Below are positions 19,475 to 28,482 of a stretch of DNA of 50,697 nucleotides, piece by piece (the stretch's first letter is position 1; the number at the start of each line of letters is the position of its first letter). Both the position numbers and the translations under genes were made by a program. The stretch is from contig RSEH01000311.1 of assembly GCA_006503475.1 (NCBI GenBank), positions 1 to 50,697 on the forward strand. The letters are read 5' to 3'. A model generated the notes under the pieces. It was not told the origin of the DNA. It saw nothing but the letters and a program-made list of their open reading frames with translations, and did no database searches. The stretch comes from Stentor roeselii. Lineage: Eukaryota > Ciliophora > Heterotrichea > Heterotrichida > Stentoridae.

Positions 19475-20158
19475 ATGGAAATTCTTCTAAACACTGAAGA
19501 GTCTCACCTGAAACTGAACCCATTCAAATACCGTTTAAAAAAGCTGTACCTTTCCATTTACATTCACTTTATCTACGCAGCTCTTATAAGCCTGACTGTT
19601 TTTTCCATCATTTGGGTGAGTGTCAACACAAAGAATCATCGTAAGTCTTAAGCAGAGGAAAAGTGGTTCATTGCTTTTGAACTGTTCTTGTGCATTTGTG
19701 TGATCGTCGACTTGGCTTTGAGGATTTACTTGATCAGCATCTGCTTATTCCTCAAGTCCATCTTGAATATCGTCGACTTGGTCTTCACCGTGATTAGTGT
19801 CGTTGAGATCGTGATTGCAATTGTTGACGTCGTTGGAGCCAAGATCAACACTTATGTGGCTTTGGCCATTTTAATCCTTCGAAACATTTTCATGATGGTC
19901 AGAATTCTTATTCTTATCAAAAGAAGCCTTACTTCTCGCAGAAATACTTCTGTCGTGATTGAGGACCGAAGACCTCCAGCGGAGTCGATGGAGACTATTC
20001 TTGAGTCAAATAGAGAAAACATTAAATATATTTACAGAGCACGACTTGACACCCTCGGAGAAGAAGATGAAATTTTCGAAGACAGCATGAATAACAAACG
20101 TTCTATTTGGAGTGGAAGGGTCAAACGTCATCGAGACTCTTTAGAACAGCAAGAGTAA
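19475..20158 (+). CDS. Voltage-sensor-domain-like four-TM protein, 222 aa
   Basis: Exon 1 is 19475-19640; a 15-nt intron GTAAGTCTTAAGCAG (19641-19655) follows, with TAA in frame if unspliced; exon 2 is 19656-20158. The spliced protein has four TM segments like S1-S4: S1 about 28-50; S2 about 60-80 with Glu and Asp (AFELFLCICVIVDLALRIY); S3 about 90-115 with Asp (LNIVDLVFTVISVVEIV); and S4 about 125-150 with positive residues (LRNIFMMVRILILIKRSL). No pore helices follow; the tail is hydrophilic. It is like voltage-sensor-only proteins such as Hv1, but S4 charges are not spaced every third residue and no Hv1 signature (RxWRxxR) is present. Voltage sensing is plausible; proton conduction is unproven. 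Confidence 0.65.
19641..19655 (+). other. 15-nt intron
   Basis: GTAAGTCTTAAGCAG. Retention gives CGT AAG TCT TAA, a stop. Splicing joins the S1 and S2 segments in frame. Confidence 0.85.
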
Positions 20159-20270
20159 TCATCCTTTAATTTTACATCGAATAACTAACATATTATCTAA
20201 TAAACTCGGATTGACCAACTCACAAATCACTTAAAATATCATAAATAACATAAATATCATAAATAACAAG

Positions 20271-21812
20271 ATGTCATCTATACCTGTTCCAAAGTCCATT
20301 CAAATCCCAAGAGAAGCCTATCGATACTGGCCTGAAGGCGAAGACCTCTTGAAAGGCTCGGGTAAGAAAATCGTGCGCTTTATCTTCGAGAACCAAAAAA
20401 TCTCTGAATTCGAAAAAGTGAAACTAGACCGTCTGTTAAACGAGATAAAAAACGGAAAAATAGAAGGACTTGAAGTGCCTAAGACCTGGTCTCAAAACCA
20501 CATTTTACGATTTTGCTATGGGACAGGGTGGAAAACGCGAAGTTCTGTCAAATCTTTAACGTCTCACTTGCAGTGGAGAAGATCAGCGATTCCTCAAGGG
20601 TTTCGAGTGTTGTACCCGAAGATCTTTGAGTTGCTGGTAGTTTTTAATTAGCACACTGGAGCATTTTATATTCATGGACGTGACTGGAAGTTTCGACCTT
20701 TGATTGTGATGAACTTTACAAGGCTGGACTTTAAAAAAGTAAGGATTATTTAGTACTCAATTGATAATTACTCTGAATTACTTTGTTTTCTTCTTGAATA
20801 TGTTGTGGAGTTCATGATGCTCCCTGGACAAATTGAAAATTGGGTCGTTTTAACTGATCTGGGAAAAAATGGCTTGGGGAACTTGTCGATTTCTTCTTTG
20901 AAACAGGTTCTTGGAATGCTTCAGTCTAACTATAAATGTAGACTTGCTACTAATTATATTGTCAACCCTCCTAAAACTGTCTGGGTCATGTGGTCTTGTA
21001 TTAAGCCTTTTCTTGATGATGTGACTATTGATAAGATTAAGATCTCGAATTCTTCTTACTCACAAGAAATGATGACTCACTTCCATCCATCCCAAGTAGA
21101 AGAAAAATACGGAGGCAAGTCACCAAACCTCGAATCATTCTGGCCTCCAGAGTGTCCATCATCAACATTCAACCCTTCAGGAAAATCACTAAAACTCTCA
21201 GAAAAAGACAGTTACTACAACTTCAACTCAAAAGAGCCTGACGAAGAGTTAGCAGAAGAACCTAAACCAAAGCCTCAAAAACTAAAAATAAAACTTCCAA
21301 GTCGCGTCAATTCTTTAGCCCCGTCAGTTGAAAACTCAGACGTCGAAGTCCAAGACCTGGCGAATGACACTTTCGCTCGCAGCGACGTAGAAGACCTAGA
21401 AGAAAACCTGGTCGATTTCGAAGTCGTCTCGCCCTTCACCCGTAACTTGGAACGAAACCCGACATTTAAAGAATGGGGCCAAAGGTCAAGCAAGATGTTT
21501 CAAAAGACCATAACTCTCAGAGCGAACCAGTCATTAAAAAAAAGCAAAAAAAGCAAGAAAAGCAAAGAAGACAAAAAAGATAAAAAAGATAAAAAAAACA
21601 AAATCATTGAAGAAAGCCCGAAAAGTTCCCTTGAATCCTCCCTCGACTTCGAAAAAGACTCAAAAGCTTCTAAAATCGTTGAAGCACCTCCAGAGCCAGA
21701 ATACAAAGAAATGGAAGCAAGTCCATCTCTAGTCTTAGAAGACTCAAGTTCATTTTGCAACTGTCGTCGAGTAAACTGTGGAATTATCAACAATTCCTGC
21801 ATGATTTCTTAA
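20271..21812 (+). CDS. Sec14/CRAL-TRIO lipid-transfer-like protein, 503 aa
   Basis: Three exons: 20271-20636, 20652-20738 and 20754-21812. The introns are GTAGTTTTTAATTAG and GTAAGGATTATTTAG, both phase 0 and both ending in TAG in frame. An N-terminal helical part resembles CRAL-TRIO-N (ILRFCYGTGWKTRSSVKSL, HLQWRR). The CRAL-TRIO domain follows (about 122-265): HTGAFYIHGRDWKFRPLIVM, then VLTDLGKNGLGNLS, LKQVLGMLQSNYKCRL, TVWVMWSCIKPFLDD. The C-terminal 200 residues are acidic and then Lys-rich (KKSKKSKKSKEDKKDKKDKK), with a final Cys cluster. Likely role: binding and exchange of phosphoinositide or other lipids. It is convergent with the OSBP-related gene, 8 bp apart. Confidence 0.85.
20637..20651 (+). 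other. 15-nt intron
   Basis: GTAGTTTTTAATTAG, phase 0, TAG in frame if retained. Confidence 0.85.
20739..20753 (+). other. 15-nt intron
   Basis: GTAAGGATTATTTAG, phase 0, TAG in frame if retained. Confidence 0.85.
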
Positions 21813-21820
21813 ATTTACTC

Positions 21821-22999
21821 TTAATATTTAAGTCCTCGGTGTTTCCTATCCTCTCTTTGTTTATTCTCGATTTTGTGTTTCCACTTCTGCGCGAAATCCG
21901 AATTTCCTTTAGCCAGCCAAATCAAATCTTCTCGATATCTCCAGTCACTAGGTAAAGGATGACTTGCGAACCTATGAAAGACTGGCTGATGAACATTAGC
22001 GTCCCAAGCTTTTTCTCCATCAAACAAGAGTCGTTCAAGCCAATTTCCTTCAACATCACAAACTTTTTTTCCTCTAACAAGTATTTCACCTGCGAAGTCA
22101 TCATTTTTCCCGACAGCCTTTTTGAACCATCCTCCTTTTTTCTTCGGTCCGAAGACGACAGTGGCCTGAATGCCGTTGGCGACGTCTTCAAAGACCATGT
22201 CGTGTGACCAGTTCACAGTCCTCGAGCCAAAAATCATGCCTCCTGCGCGGAATTGAGGATAAGAGAAACTAACGACTTGCCCGCTGTTGAACTTTACGTT
22301 GACTTTTCCTTTGAACCCGCCAACGAGTGAGTTCTTTTTGAACTTCCCCACAAGTTCCAAGTGACCTTCAAGGCTGAAGCCGTTGGAGAGGATTAAAAAG
22401 TTGGTGATTGGAGGATGGTGCACTGTATGCTCGCAGTAAGCTTGGGTTCCGTCTGGCCAGTGGGCTTGAAGGGTCTCTCCCAGAAGAGGGTTGAATGGCT
22501 TTTCTTGACTGGAACCTACGTATAGTCCGGCGATTGCCATTAGCATCACTTTTTTGAACCGCTCTAACTCGTTGCAGTTTGATATGTTCGTCATGAACAC
22601 TGGCATGAAACTCCATCGGTCAAGCATTCGCTCAAGAGTCGACCGTGGCTCAAACAGCCTGATGGGCAGACTGAGTCCAACGATTCCCTTTCCCTTGAGC
22701 AGGCAGGCCGTCACTTGTGCAATCACGTCCATTATCACCCCGCTTTGCTTCGACAGTACCTGTTGGTCCACGCACACCAATCCACCTTCAGGCAGCAACT
22801 CATAACCTTGCAGTTGCGACGACTTGTCTCGCGGACGCTCTCTATTCAGATAAGATAAAGACAGACACGTCGGGGGAGGCGCTGAGTGGTCGTAGTCGCT
22901 TCCAATTAGAAGTGAATACGGCGTTGTGCTCACTTTTTTAGAATAGATTTCACTGTCGGTACCGTCTAGGGGAGTTGAGAATGGAGTGTCTGCTTCCAT
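21821..22999 (-). CDS. Oxysterol-binding-protein-related (ORP) lipid-transfer protein, 392 aa
   Basis: It has the ORD core: KPFNPLLGETLQAHW (about 167-181) and then EHTVHHPPI (190-198). The latter corresponds to the family signature EQVSHHPP and keeps both His and the PP. Downstream are MIFGSRTVNWSHDMV, the family's lipid-tunnel region (GFKGKVNVKF), and a C-terminal RYREDLIWLAKGN block typical of ORPs. No PH domain, ankyrin repeats or FFAT motif are visible, so it is a short, ORD-only form like yeast Osh4. Expected role: sterol/PI4P exchange between membranes. It is one exon. Its upstream sequence is G-rich on the plus strand. Confidence 0.92.
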   Translation of the reverse strand: MEADTPFSTPLDGTDSEIYSKKVSTTPYSLLIGSDYDHSAPPPTCLSLSYLNRERPRDKSSQLQGYELLPEGGLVCVDQQVLSKQSGVIMDVIAQVTACLLKGKGIVGLSLPIRLFEPRSTLERMLDRWSFMPVFMTNISNCNELERFKKVMLMAIAGLYVGSSQEKPFNPLLGETLQAHWPDGTQAYCEHTVHHPPITNFLILSNGFSLEGHLELVGKFKKNSLVGGFKGKVNVKFNSGQVVSFSYPQFRAGGMIFGSRTVNWSHDMVFEDVANGIQATVVFGPKKKGGWFKKAVGKNDDFAGEILVRGKKVCDVEGNWLERLLFDGEKAWDANVHQPVFHRFASHPLPSDWRYREDLIWLAKGNSDFAQKWKHKIENKQREDRKHRGLKY

Positions 23000-23296
23000 T
23001 TGAGTTGGATTTATGAAATACTTGGAGAATTTAAGGAATTTTTACTGGAAATCGCCTGTGGACTTGAGAAATGAGAATAGATTGAAAATTTTTGATTTTT
23101 TGAAGGGATTGAATGGAATTAGGAAATTTTTAGAAAGATTTTGATAAAATTTGTTTTAATCACTTTGATGATGAAATTCGTAGATTTTCAACTCAATCAA
23201 ACTTTCCTTCTTATCATAAAAATTAAATTCTATCTTGATTAATAAACTTCTCCTGATTTTTAAACCTTTCACTCCTTCAATCATTTCTAATAATTT

Positions 23297-23644
23297 ATGG
23301 AACCATGCAAAACAAAGAATTCTGCATTCAAATGCAGCGACTGTGGCTTAGAATTCAAATTCAAGTCTAAACTAGAAAGACACTTATTAGTCCATTCAAA
23401 AGTAAAGAGTTTTCAATGCAGATATTGCAATGTATCATTTTCTCTTTCTTACAATCTTAAAGTCCATCTCCGGATTCACGAAGGTCTAAAGCCTTACAAG
23501 TGTTATTTTCCTGGCTGTGAAAAATCATTTGCTCAGTCTAACAATTTGACAGTGCATAAAAGAGTTCACAAGTCGCTGCCCTTGCCTCGTTCCTTGAAGA
23601 TGGAGGATTCAGACCTCGAGACGAATATGAGTGAGGATAATTAG
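23297..23644 (+). CDS. C2H2 zinc-finger protein, three fingers, 115 aa
   Basis: Three consecutive C2H2 fingers fill residues about 10-94: CSDCGLEFKFKSKLERHLLVH, CRYCNVSFSLSYNLKVHLRIH and CYFPGCEKSFAQSNNLTVHKRVH, with linkers SKVKSF and EGLKPY close to the TGEKPY type. The third finger has C-x4-C spacing. The tail is short and acidic. Probably a nucleic-acid-binding (transcription) factor. The stop is 7 nt from the next gene's ATG on the same strand. Confidence 0.9.
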   Translation: MEPCKTKNSAFKCSDCGLEFKFKSKLERHLLVHSKVKSFQCRYCNVSFSLSYNLKVHLRIHEGLKPYKCYFPGCEKSFAQSNNLTVHKRVHKSLPLPRSLKMEDSDLETNMSEDN

Positions 23645-23645
23645 C

Positions 23646-23654
23646 TTATAAATG
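23646..23654 (+). promoter_or_regulatory. TTATAAATG start-site element
   Basis: TTATAA runs into the ATG of the mucolipin-like gene. The element lies within 10 nt of the upstream gene's stop codon. Confidence 0.5.
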
Positions 23655-25372
23655 GTAAAAATCAGCAACATCAAGCACCGTCTTTACATGCCTCCAATCA
23701 AAAAGTACCAAGTTTACGGGAAGTTCCCTTGGAAGCTGGTGGTCCAGTTGTTGCTTGTCTTATTCACTACTTGCCAGGTGATTTTCATTGTGAATCGCAG
23801 TACTCTTTACTCTTATAACCAGTACATTCTTTGGAATAAGCTTTTTTTGAATAAAGACGTGCAAGGCAGTGACACGACAATCACCAACTCTTACAACATC
23901 TTCGGAATTCACAGTCTTCAAAACTTTGTACAAGAAACAGTTGACATTTACTTCGATGTCAACAGTCAAGTGATAGACGATTACAAATACCATCATGACA
24001 ACAACGGTTTAAAGAAATCTCCAAAGTTACTAGTTGAATATTACGATAATGAGAAAGCTTTGAAGAAAGGATATAAAATCGAATATGACCTTGAAGTTAA
24101 CTCTTTAGGACCCTTTACTCATGGAGAAACTCAAGACTTCATGCAAGAGGTTAAAAAGTTTCAGATCAGCTTTAAACTGATCCACCCACTTGACAAGTAC
24201 ATTCAACTTGCCTCTGATTGTTACGACTGGGAACTCACCCAAAAATACGACTTTACCTACCACGGACCTGTACAGACCACGCTAGACACAAAAAGAACCA
24301 ACTGTGGCGGAATCTACAGAAACATGCTTAGAAATTACGTCTGGATCAACATCAGCGTCATTTTTCTTGCATTTTTCTCTTTAGGACTTATTGTCAGCTA
24401 CTTCCAGAAAAGACTTGAAATCCTTGAAGTCATCATGGGCATTTCCACTGGAACTGTAAGAGCCTGGCAAAATCTTGGAATGAAGGAAAAGTTGAAACTT
24501 TTTAACTTCTGGTCAATTATCGCGATTTTTGGAAACCTTTTTCAGATATTTGGAGCAGTTTTATCTATTTTTGAGCCGAATAGTGATATTAAAGTGAATG
24601 AGATTCTTATTGGATTTGGATGTTTTTTTGCATGGGTAGGGTCAGTAAGGTATTTGAACAAGCAAACTCCTTCATATACGATAGTAAATGCGGTGAAACG
24701 TGGATCTCCAATCATTTCAATGTACATCTTCGGGGTAGTGCCTTGTTTCATGGGTTTTACCTTTTTGGCAATGTGTTACTTTTGGCAGACGGGTATTTAT
24801 CCGAACACTCCAATGTCGATGATAGCGAATTATGCTGTTGTCAATGGAGATTCAGTTTACGTTTTCGCTTTAGCTGAATACCAAGAGTCTCCTTTTATGG
24901 GACAGTTGTATTCTTATATGTTCGTTGTTTTCTTTATCTGGTAAAAAATAAGCAGCTGTGTCCATAATCTCTTTATTGCAATTATGGAAAGAAGCTACTC
25001 CAGCCTCAAAGACACTCCAATCAAACATCACGACTCCAGTGATGAGGAAGAAGAGGAAAAAGTCATTGAAAAGAAAAAAATCATAGAAATGCAAGAAATG
25101 AAAAGTAAAAATAAATAGAAAGACAGTCAATCAAAGCTTTTCAAAAAATCATCAATAGTGGAAGAGTTGATAGTTCTGCAGCATATGACGAGCAAACTTT
25201 GAATTTCATTCAAAATATGGATAAACTCGTTGATATGTTATTAAAAAGAATCAAATCATTAGAAGACCAGGTTTTGAGTTGTCAAGCAAGCCAGGACTTT
25301 GAAGCAATAAAGCAACATTACTTAAACCTCATCGAAGGGCAGTTAGAACCAGTTGTAGCGCACTTCAAATAA
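23652..25372 (+). CDS. Mucolipin (TRPML)-like cation channel, 563 aa
   Basis: Exons 23652-24940, 24956-25104 and 25119-25372. The first intron is GTAAAAAATAAGCAG (15 nt); the second is GTAAAAATAAATAG (14 nt, keeps frame). The N terminus (YGKFPWKLVVQLLLVLFTT) matches the TRPML pattern before S1. A large luminal S1-S2 domain (about 50-220) follows, then S2-S6: YVWINISVIFLAFFSLGLIV, FNFWSIIAIFGNLFQI, ILIGFGCFFAWVGSVRYL, SMYIFGVVPCFMGFTF. The pore is SMIANYAVVNGDS (compare the mucolipin LINGDD filter), then S6 ending NLFIAIMERSY. The tail is acidic then a coiled coil. It is probably a Ca2+-permeable channel of endolysosomal membrane. Exon 2 completes S6, which supports the first splice. Confidence 0.85.
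24941..24955 (+). other. 15-nt intron
   Basis: GTAAAAAATAAGCAG, phase 2, giving TGG TAA if retained. Splicing completes the last pore helix. Confidence 0.85.
25105..25118 (+). other. 14-nt intron candidate
   Basis: GTAAAAATAAATAG. Retention gives AGT AAA AAT AAA TAG, a stop. Removing 14 nt continues as KRQSIKAFQKIINSG into a coiled coil that ends at TAA 25370-25372. It has five As, like the candidate at 18177. Confidence 0.6.
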
Positions 25373-25422
25373 ATTAACTAAGCTAGAACATAAATGATGT
25401 TGTACACCATTCTAAGTAAATC

Positions 25423-25725
25423 TTACATCCAGGTCATTATATACTCCATCATTCCTCCTTTCCATGATTTCAGCACCTCGCCAAACCCAGTGTAAAACAA
25501 TCCCAGTTCCCCTCTAAGTCTTCCATAAAAAATCACAGTTCCCAAAGCCGAGTAAAGCAAAAAGATCAAGAACCCGAAAAGTCCATCAAATCCAAGAATA
25601 CCTGAAATCACTCCTCCAACAACTGCAACAATAACTCTGCTATTTATTTCTTACAAGTTGTTCAAAGCTTGTAAGTTGGCACCTCGAGCTTCTCCTAAGT
25701 AGTTGATCTTCTTTTTATACGGCAT
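25423..25725 (-). CDS. EMC6: ER membrane protein complex subunit 6-like, 95 aa
   Basis: Exon 1 is 25725-25655, a 15-nt intron GTAAGAAATAAATAG spans 25654-25640, and exon 2 ends at 25423. The spliced protein has the EMC6 layout: a short cytosolic N terminus with NLQALNNFRVIVAVV, two hydrophobic helices with the conserved GGVISGILGFDGLFGF turn, and a C-terminal hydrophobic segment (MMEYIMTWM). EMC6 belongs to the EMC insertase that inserts tail-anchored and multi-pass proteins in the ER. Length is close to the family's 105-115 aa. Start-site sequence is TTATAAATG. Confidence 0.8.
25640..25654 (-). other. 15-nt intron
   Basis: GTAAGAAATAAATAG, phase 2, TAA in frame if retained. Needed to join NLQALNN to the EMC6 core. 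Confidence 0.85.
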
Positions 25726-25731
25726 TTATAA
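25723..25731 (-). promoter_or_regulatory. TTATAAATG start-site element
   Basis: Directly joined to the EMC6 ATG. The divergent plus-strand gene starts at 25749, so one 23-bp spacer must serve both. Confidence 0.5.
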
Positions 25732-25748
25732 TGTTGGACTTATAATTA

Positions 25749-26405
25749 ATGGAACCTGGAAAGTCTTTTGTTAAAAGTCTTTGGCAGGACTTGAAATCGA
25801 TTTCTTTTCACCTCTGGACTAAAGAAAAAAGACTGGATTTTCAAGATGGATTTTTAACTAGTCAAGCATTTTGTGAGTTGTTGGAAAGGGTGAGGAAAAA
25901 TTTGAAATACGAGTTGAGAACTTATTACTTTGAATTTCTGAGAAAAAGGAAAAAGGCTTCTTCAGATGATTATGAAAGGATTGTTATTGAGTTTAAAAAA
26001 GTTTTTGAAAATAGGAAAAATAAGGTAATTGAAGAGACTTTAAAGAACTTCAACGTGAGTCAAGAAGTTTTCGTTGAGTCCAGGGAAAAATGGTTGAACA
26101 ATTCAGAAGTAATAAAAAAATTAAAGCGTCTTCAAGAGCTGGTCATCCGAAGCCAAGTGATTCCCGCTGGTATTGACCAACTTCACACAGTGCTGATAAC
26201 ACAAGAATACATGAGTCTCATGCAAGAATCTCTGAAATCTGGAAACAATTTATCTCAAAGATTTAAAATCCTTGACAGTCTACAAGAAAAATTCGGAATT
26301 AACGAACTTGACCTTTACCTTGCCTTTAAACTTCACAGAGACCACCCTGCAATTCTCCAAATGCAAGAACTCGTATTTGAACTTGAGTCTGAATTCAAAG
26401 AGTAA
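25749..26405 (+). CDS. Hypothetical helical protein, 218 aa
   Basis: All-helical, charged protein without TM segments or known motifs (LWTKEKRLDFQDGFLTSQ near the start; long helices at about 50-130). The ATG follows CTTATAATTA. It is divergent from EMC6 by 23 bp and convergent with the next gene, whose stop lies 3 bp after this one. Family unknown. Confidence 0.7.
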   Translation: MEPGKSFVKSLWQDLKSISFHLWTKEKRLDFQDGFLTSQAFCELLERVRKNLKYELRTYYFEFLRKRKKASSDDYERIVIEFKKVFENRKNKVIEETLKNFNVSQEVFVESREKWLNNSEVIKKLKRLQELVIRSQVIPAGIDQLHTVLITQEYMSLMQESLKSGNNLSQRFKILDSLQEKFGINELDLYLAFKLHRDHPAILQMQELVFELESEFKE

Positions 26406-26408
26406 TTA

Positions 26409-26933
26409 TTATTTAATATTAGGAAACCCTAACAAAAGTACCGATTTTATAAAAGCGAAATCAACTAATCGAAACTTTTTCTTTGTTTTTCTTTTTTCTT
26501 CAATAGAAAGATCTTTATTGAAGTTCAAAAAACTTTCACTGTCTTTTTTTGCTGGCTTTTCAAATTCCAGCGCGCTTTTCACTTGACGTCGTAGGGTGTC
26601 TAGGCTTTCTTCACTGCTGAAGGAAACTTCGATTCCGTCTTCTTCGATGCAAAATTCTGAGTCTTGAGTACCTGGAGTGAGAATTTGGTTGACTTTAGAA
26701 GTTTTTCTTGGTCTTTCATATTTGATTTTCTGGATTGACGCGGATTTCGTTTTGTGATGAATACTTTGAAATGTTTTCAATCTTTTCGATTTTTCTAAAG
26801 TTGTTCGAGACTGAATCCGAGAAATCTTCTCGTGAACTGGTTTGAATTTTTTTGGGGTATTAAAAGTTTCATTAATTTTTCCTGGTCTTTTTGAAATTTT
26901 TGAAATTGAACCGACATTTGAAAATAATAGCAT
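26409..26933 (-). CDS. Hypothetical basic protein, 174 aa
   Basis: Lys/Arg/Ser-rich N-terminal two thirds (SRIQSRTTLEKSKRL), then an acidic patch (FCIEEDGIEVSFSSEESLD) and a basic tail (EEKRKTKKKF). Mostly disordered with no domain. The ATG follows CATATAAAAT. Convergent with the preceding gene, with 3 bp between the two stop codons. Confidence 0.6.
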   Translation of the reverse strand: MLLFSNVGSISKISKRPGKINETFNTPKKFKPVHEKISRIQSRTTLEKSKRLKTFQSIHHKTKSASIQKIKYERPRKTSKVNQILTPGTQDSEFCIEEDGIEVSFSSEESLDTLRRQVKSALEFEKPAKKDSESFLNFNKDLSIEEKRKTKKKFRLVDFAFIKSVLLLGFPNIK

Positions 26934-27185
26934 ATTTTATATGAAATACTCATGTGCGAAAAAGGATTTAAATAGAAGTAGAGTTTAAGATTGTGGTTTG
27001 AATTAGTGGAATAATTTTGGAAGTAGTTTAAGTGTTTTATTAAAATATTCAATTCTGATTAAAGGACCTATAATTTTGATGGAAATATTTTAGATCTTTT
27101 AGACTTTCATATAGATTGAAATGTAACTTATAAAATCTGATTATATAAATTTTATTAAATCAACAAATAATAATTTCTGGCGCTA

Positions 27186-27752
27186 ATGAGAATTCCTAAA
27201 GTTATCAGCAACAAAACAGTTATCGAGGCTCTTAAAAAAGTAACTGAAAAAAAATCAAGCCCACCGAACTCACTTACTTCTAGTTTCACGCAAGTAGAGC
27301 CTGAAGACTTTGAAGATGATGAAAAGCCAAGAGGTATTACTCAATCAATGATGTTGGATACAAGCCAGATTAGTGATTTTAAAAGAACTCCAGAATTTCA
27401 CAGTTTTGCTGAAGATAGGCCTGACCTGATAATAGAAAAACTTGAAGGATTTGATGTCAATTCGATGAAAAGTAAGAAAAATGTCCTTTCGATGGAAAAA
27501 TTAGATGAACTTGACCTGAGCATTTTAGACACAAGTCACTTGAAACCAAGTCTCGATATTGAAAAACAAGGAAATCTGATGATTAAAGCAGTAAAAAGAA
27601 AGCAAAAGTCACGCAAATCATCAGTCCTAAAGAGCAGCTCTGAACGAAATCAGTTGAAATACGGATGGACTAAGTCATTATCTTTAGGAGTTTTAGGCGC
27701 ATTGATTATAACGAAGAAGGTCATGTTTAGGAAATTTTTTACAGCATTTTAA
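27186..27752 (+). CDS. Hypothetical protein with C-terminal membrane anchor, 188 aa
   Basis: Mostly disordered, acidic then basic protein (KRKQKSRKSSVLKSSS near 136) with one hydrophobic stretch at the end (SLSLGVLGALIITKKVMF, about 165-182). This could be a tail anchor. Family unknown. Confidence 0.6.
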   Translation: MRIPKVISNKTVIEALKKVTEKKSSPPNSLTSSFTQVEPEDFEDDEKPRGITQSMMLDTSQISDFKRTPEFHSFAEDRPDLIIEKLEGFDVNSMKSKKNVLSMEKLDELDLSILDTSHLKPSLDIEKQGNLMIKAVKRKQKSRKSSVLKSSSERNQLKYGWTKSLSLGVLGALIITKKVMFRKFFTAF

Positions 27753-27835
27753 TTAAATATATAAATCGATAGTTTTAATTAGAAAGTTTAATGAGTTATT
27801 AAATCTATCTAACCTGACTTAACTATTACTTGCAA

Positions 27836-28447
27836 CTAACAAATTAACGGGAAAATCCTGAAATGCAAGTTAAAAGGGTTGAAAAAATGCAAAAATCTAG
27901 CAAAACTAAACCCCTTCGCCTTAGGAATCAATTTTCCCTTCCACATCTTTTTAAACTTTTCATTTTCAGCTCTTAAAGCTTTCAAAATTTGATTTTTGAG
28001 TACTTTGACAGCAGGATCATCATTAACCTTAAGAGCCTTTTCAACACTTTCAAGAGCAGATTCAAAGTTCTTCAACCCAAAGAGTGCCTGAGCTTTCCTA
28101 TAAAGAGCTTTTGGATTATCAGGTGCTTCTTTAAGAACCTCATTGCAAAGTTCGACAACTAAATCGAATTTCTTGTTTTTCAGTCGAACAGCAGCCAAAT
28201 TTAAGCAAATCGGAACTTTTACCTTCAAAACCGCTTCTCGATGTTTATCAAGCAACTCGAAATTATAAGAAAGTGGGTCGAAGTTTACATGAAAAAGGCC
28301 TAAATGATAACTTTTTTCAGCTTTTTCTAATTCATTCTCTTTAAAGTAAAGATTTCCCTGTTCTTTGTGAACCTCTGCTGCCGCTAATCTCGTTTCAAAA
28401 ATATCAGAGCGAGTTTCAGTGACGTCTGAAAAGTCTTCGAACTCCAT
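27836..28447 (-). CDS. TPR protein, FKBP/TTC9-like, 203 aa
   Basis: Three TPR motifs form the typical FKBP/AIP-type module: EVHKEQGNLYFKENELEKAE (about 25-55), PICLNLAAVRLKNKKFDLVV (about 78-110) and PKALYRKAQALFGLKNFESAL (about 113-147), followed by a capping helix ending KKMWKGKL. No isomerase domain is present. In that family the module often binds the EEVD tail of Hsp90/Hsp70. The clamp Lys/Asn positions look plausible (NLYF, NLAAV, KALYRKAQA) but were not aligned. Divergent by 32 bp from the next gene. Confidence 0.8.
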   Translation of the reverse strand: MEFEDFSDVTETRSDIFETRLAAAEVHKEQGNLYFKENELEKAEKSYHLGLFHVNFDPLSYNFELLDKHREAVLKVKVPICLNLAAVRLKNKKFDLVVELCNEVLKEAPDNPKALYRKAQALFGLKNFESALESVEKALKVNDDPAVKVLKNQILKALRAENEKFKKMWKGKLIPKAKGFSFARFLHFFNPFNLHFRIFPLIC

Positions 28448-28473
28448 TATTTCCTTAAAGAGAATATAAAAGC

Positions 28474-28482
28474 TTATAAATG
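28474..28482 (+). promoter_or_regulatory. TTATAAATG start-site element
   Basis: Joined to the ATG at 28480. The 32-bp spacer to the divergent TPR gene also holds ATATAAAAG (28464-28472). Confidence 0.5.
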
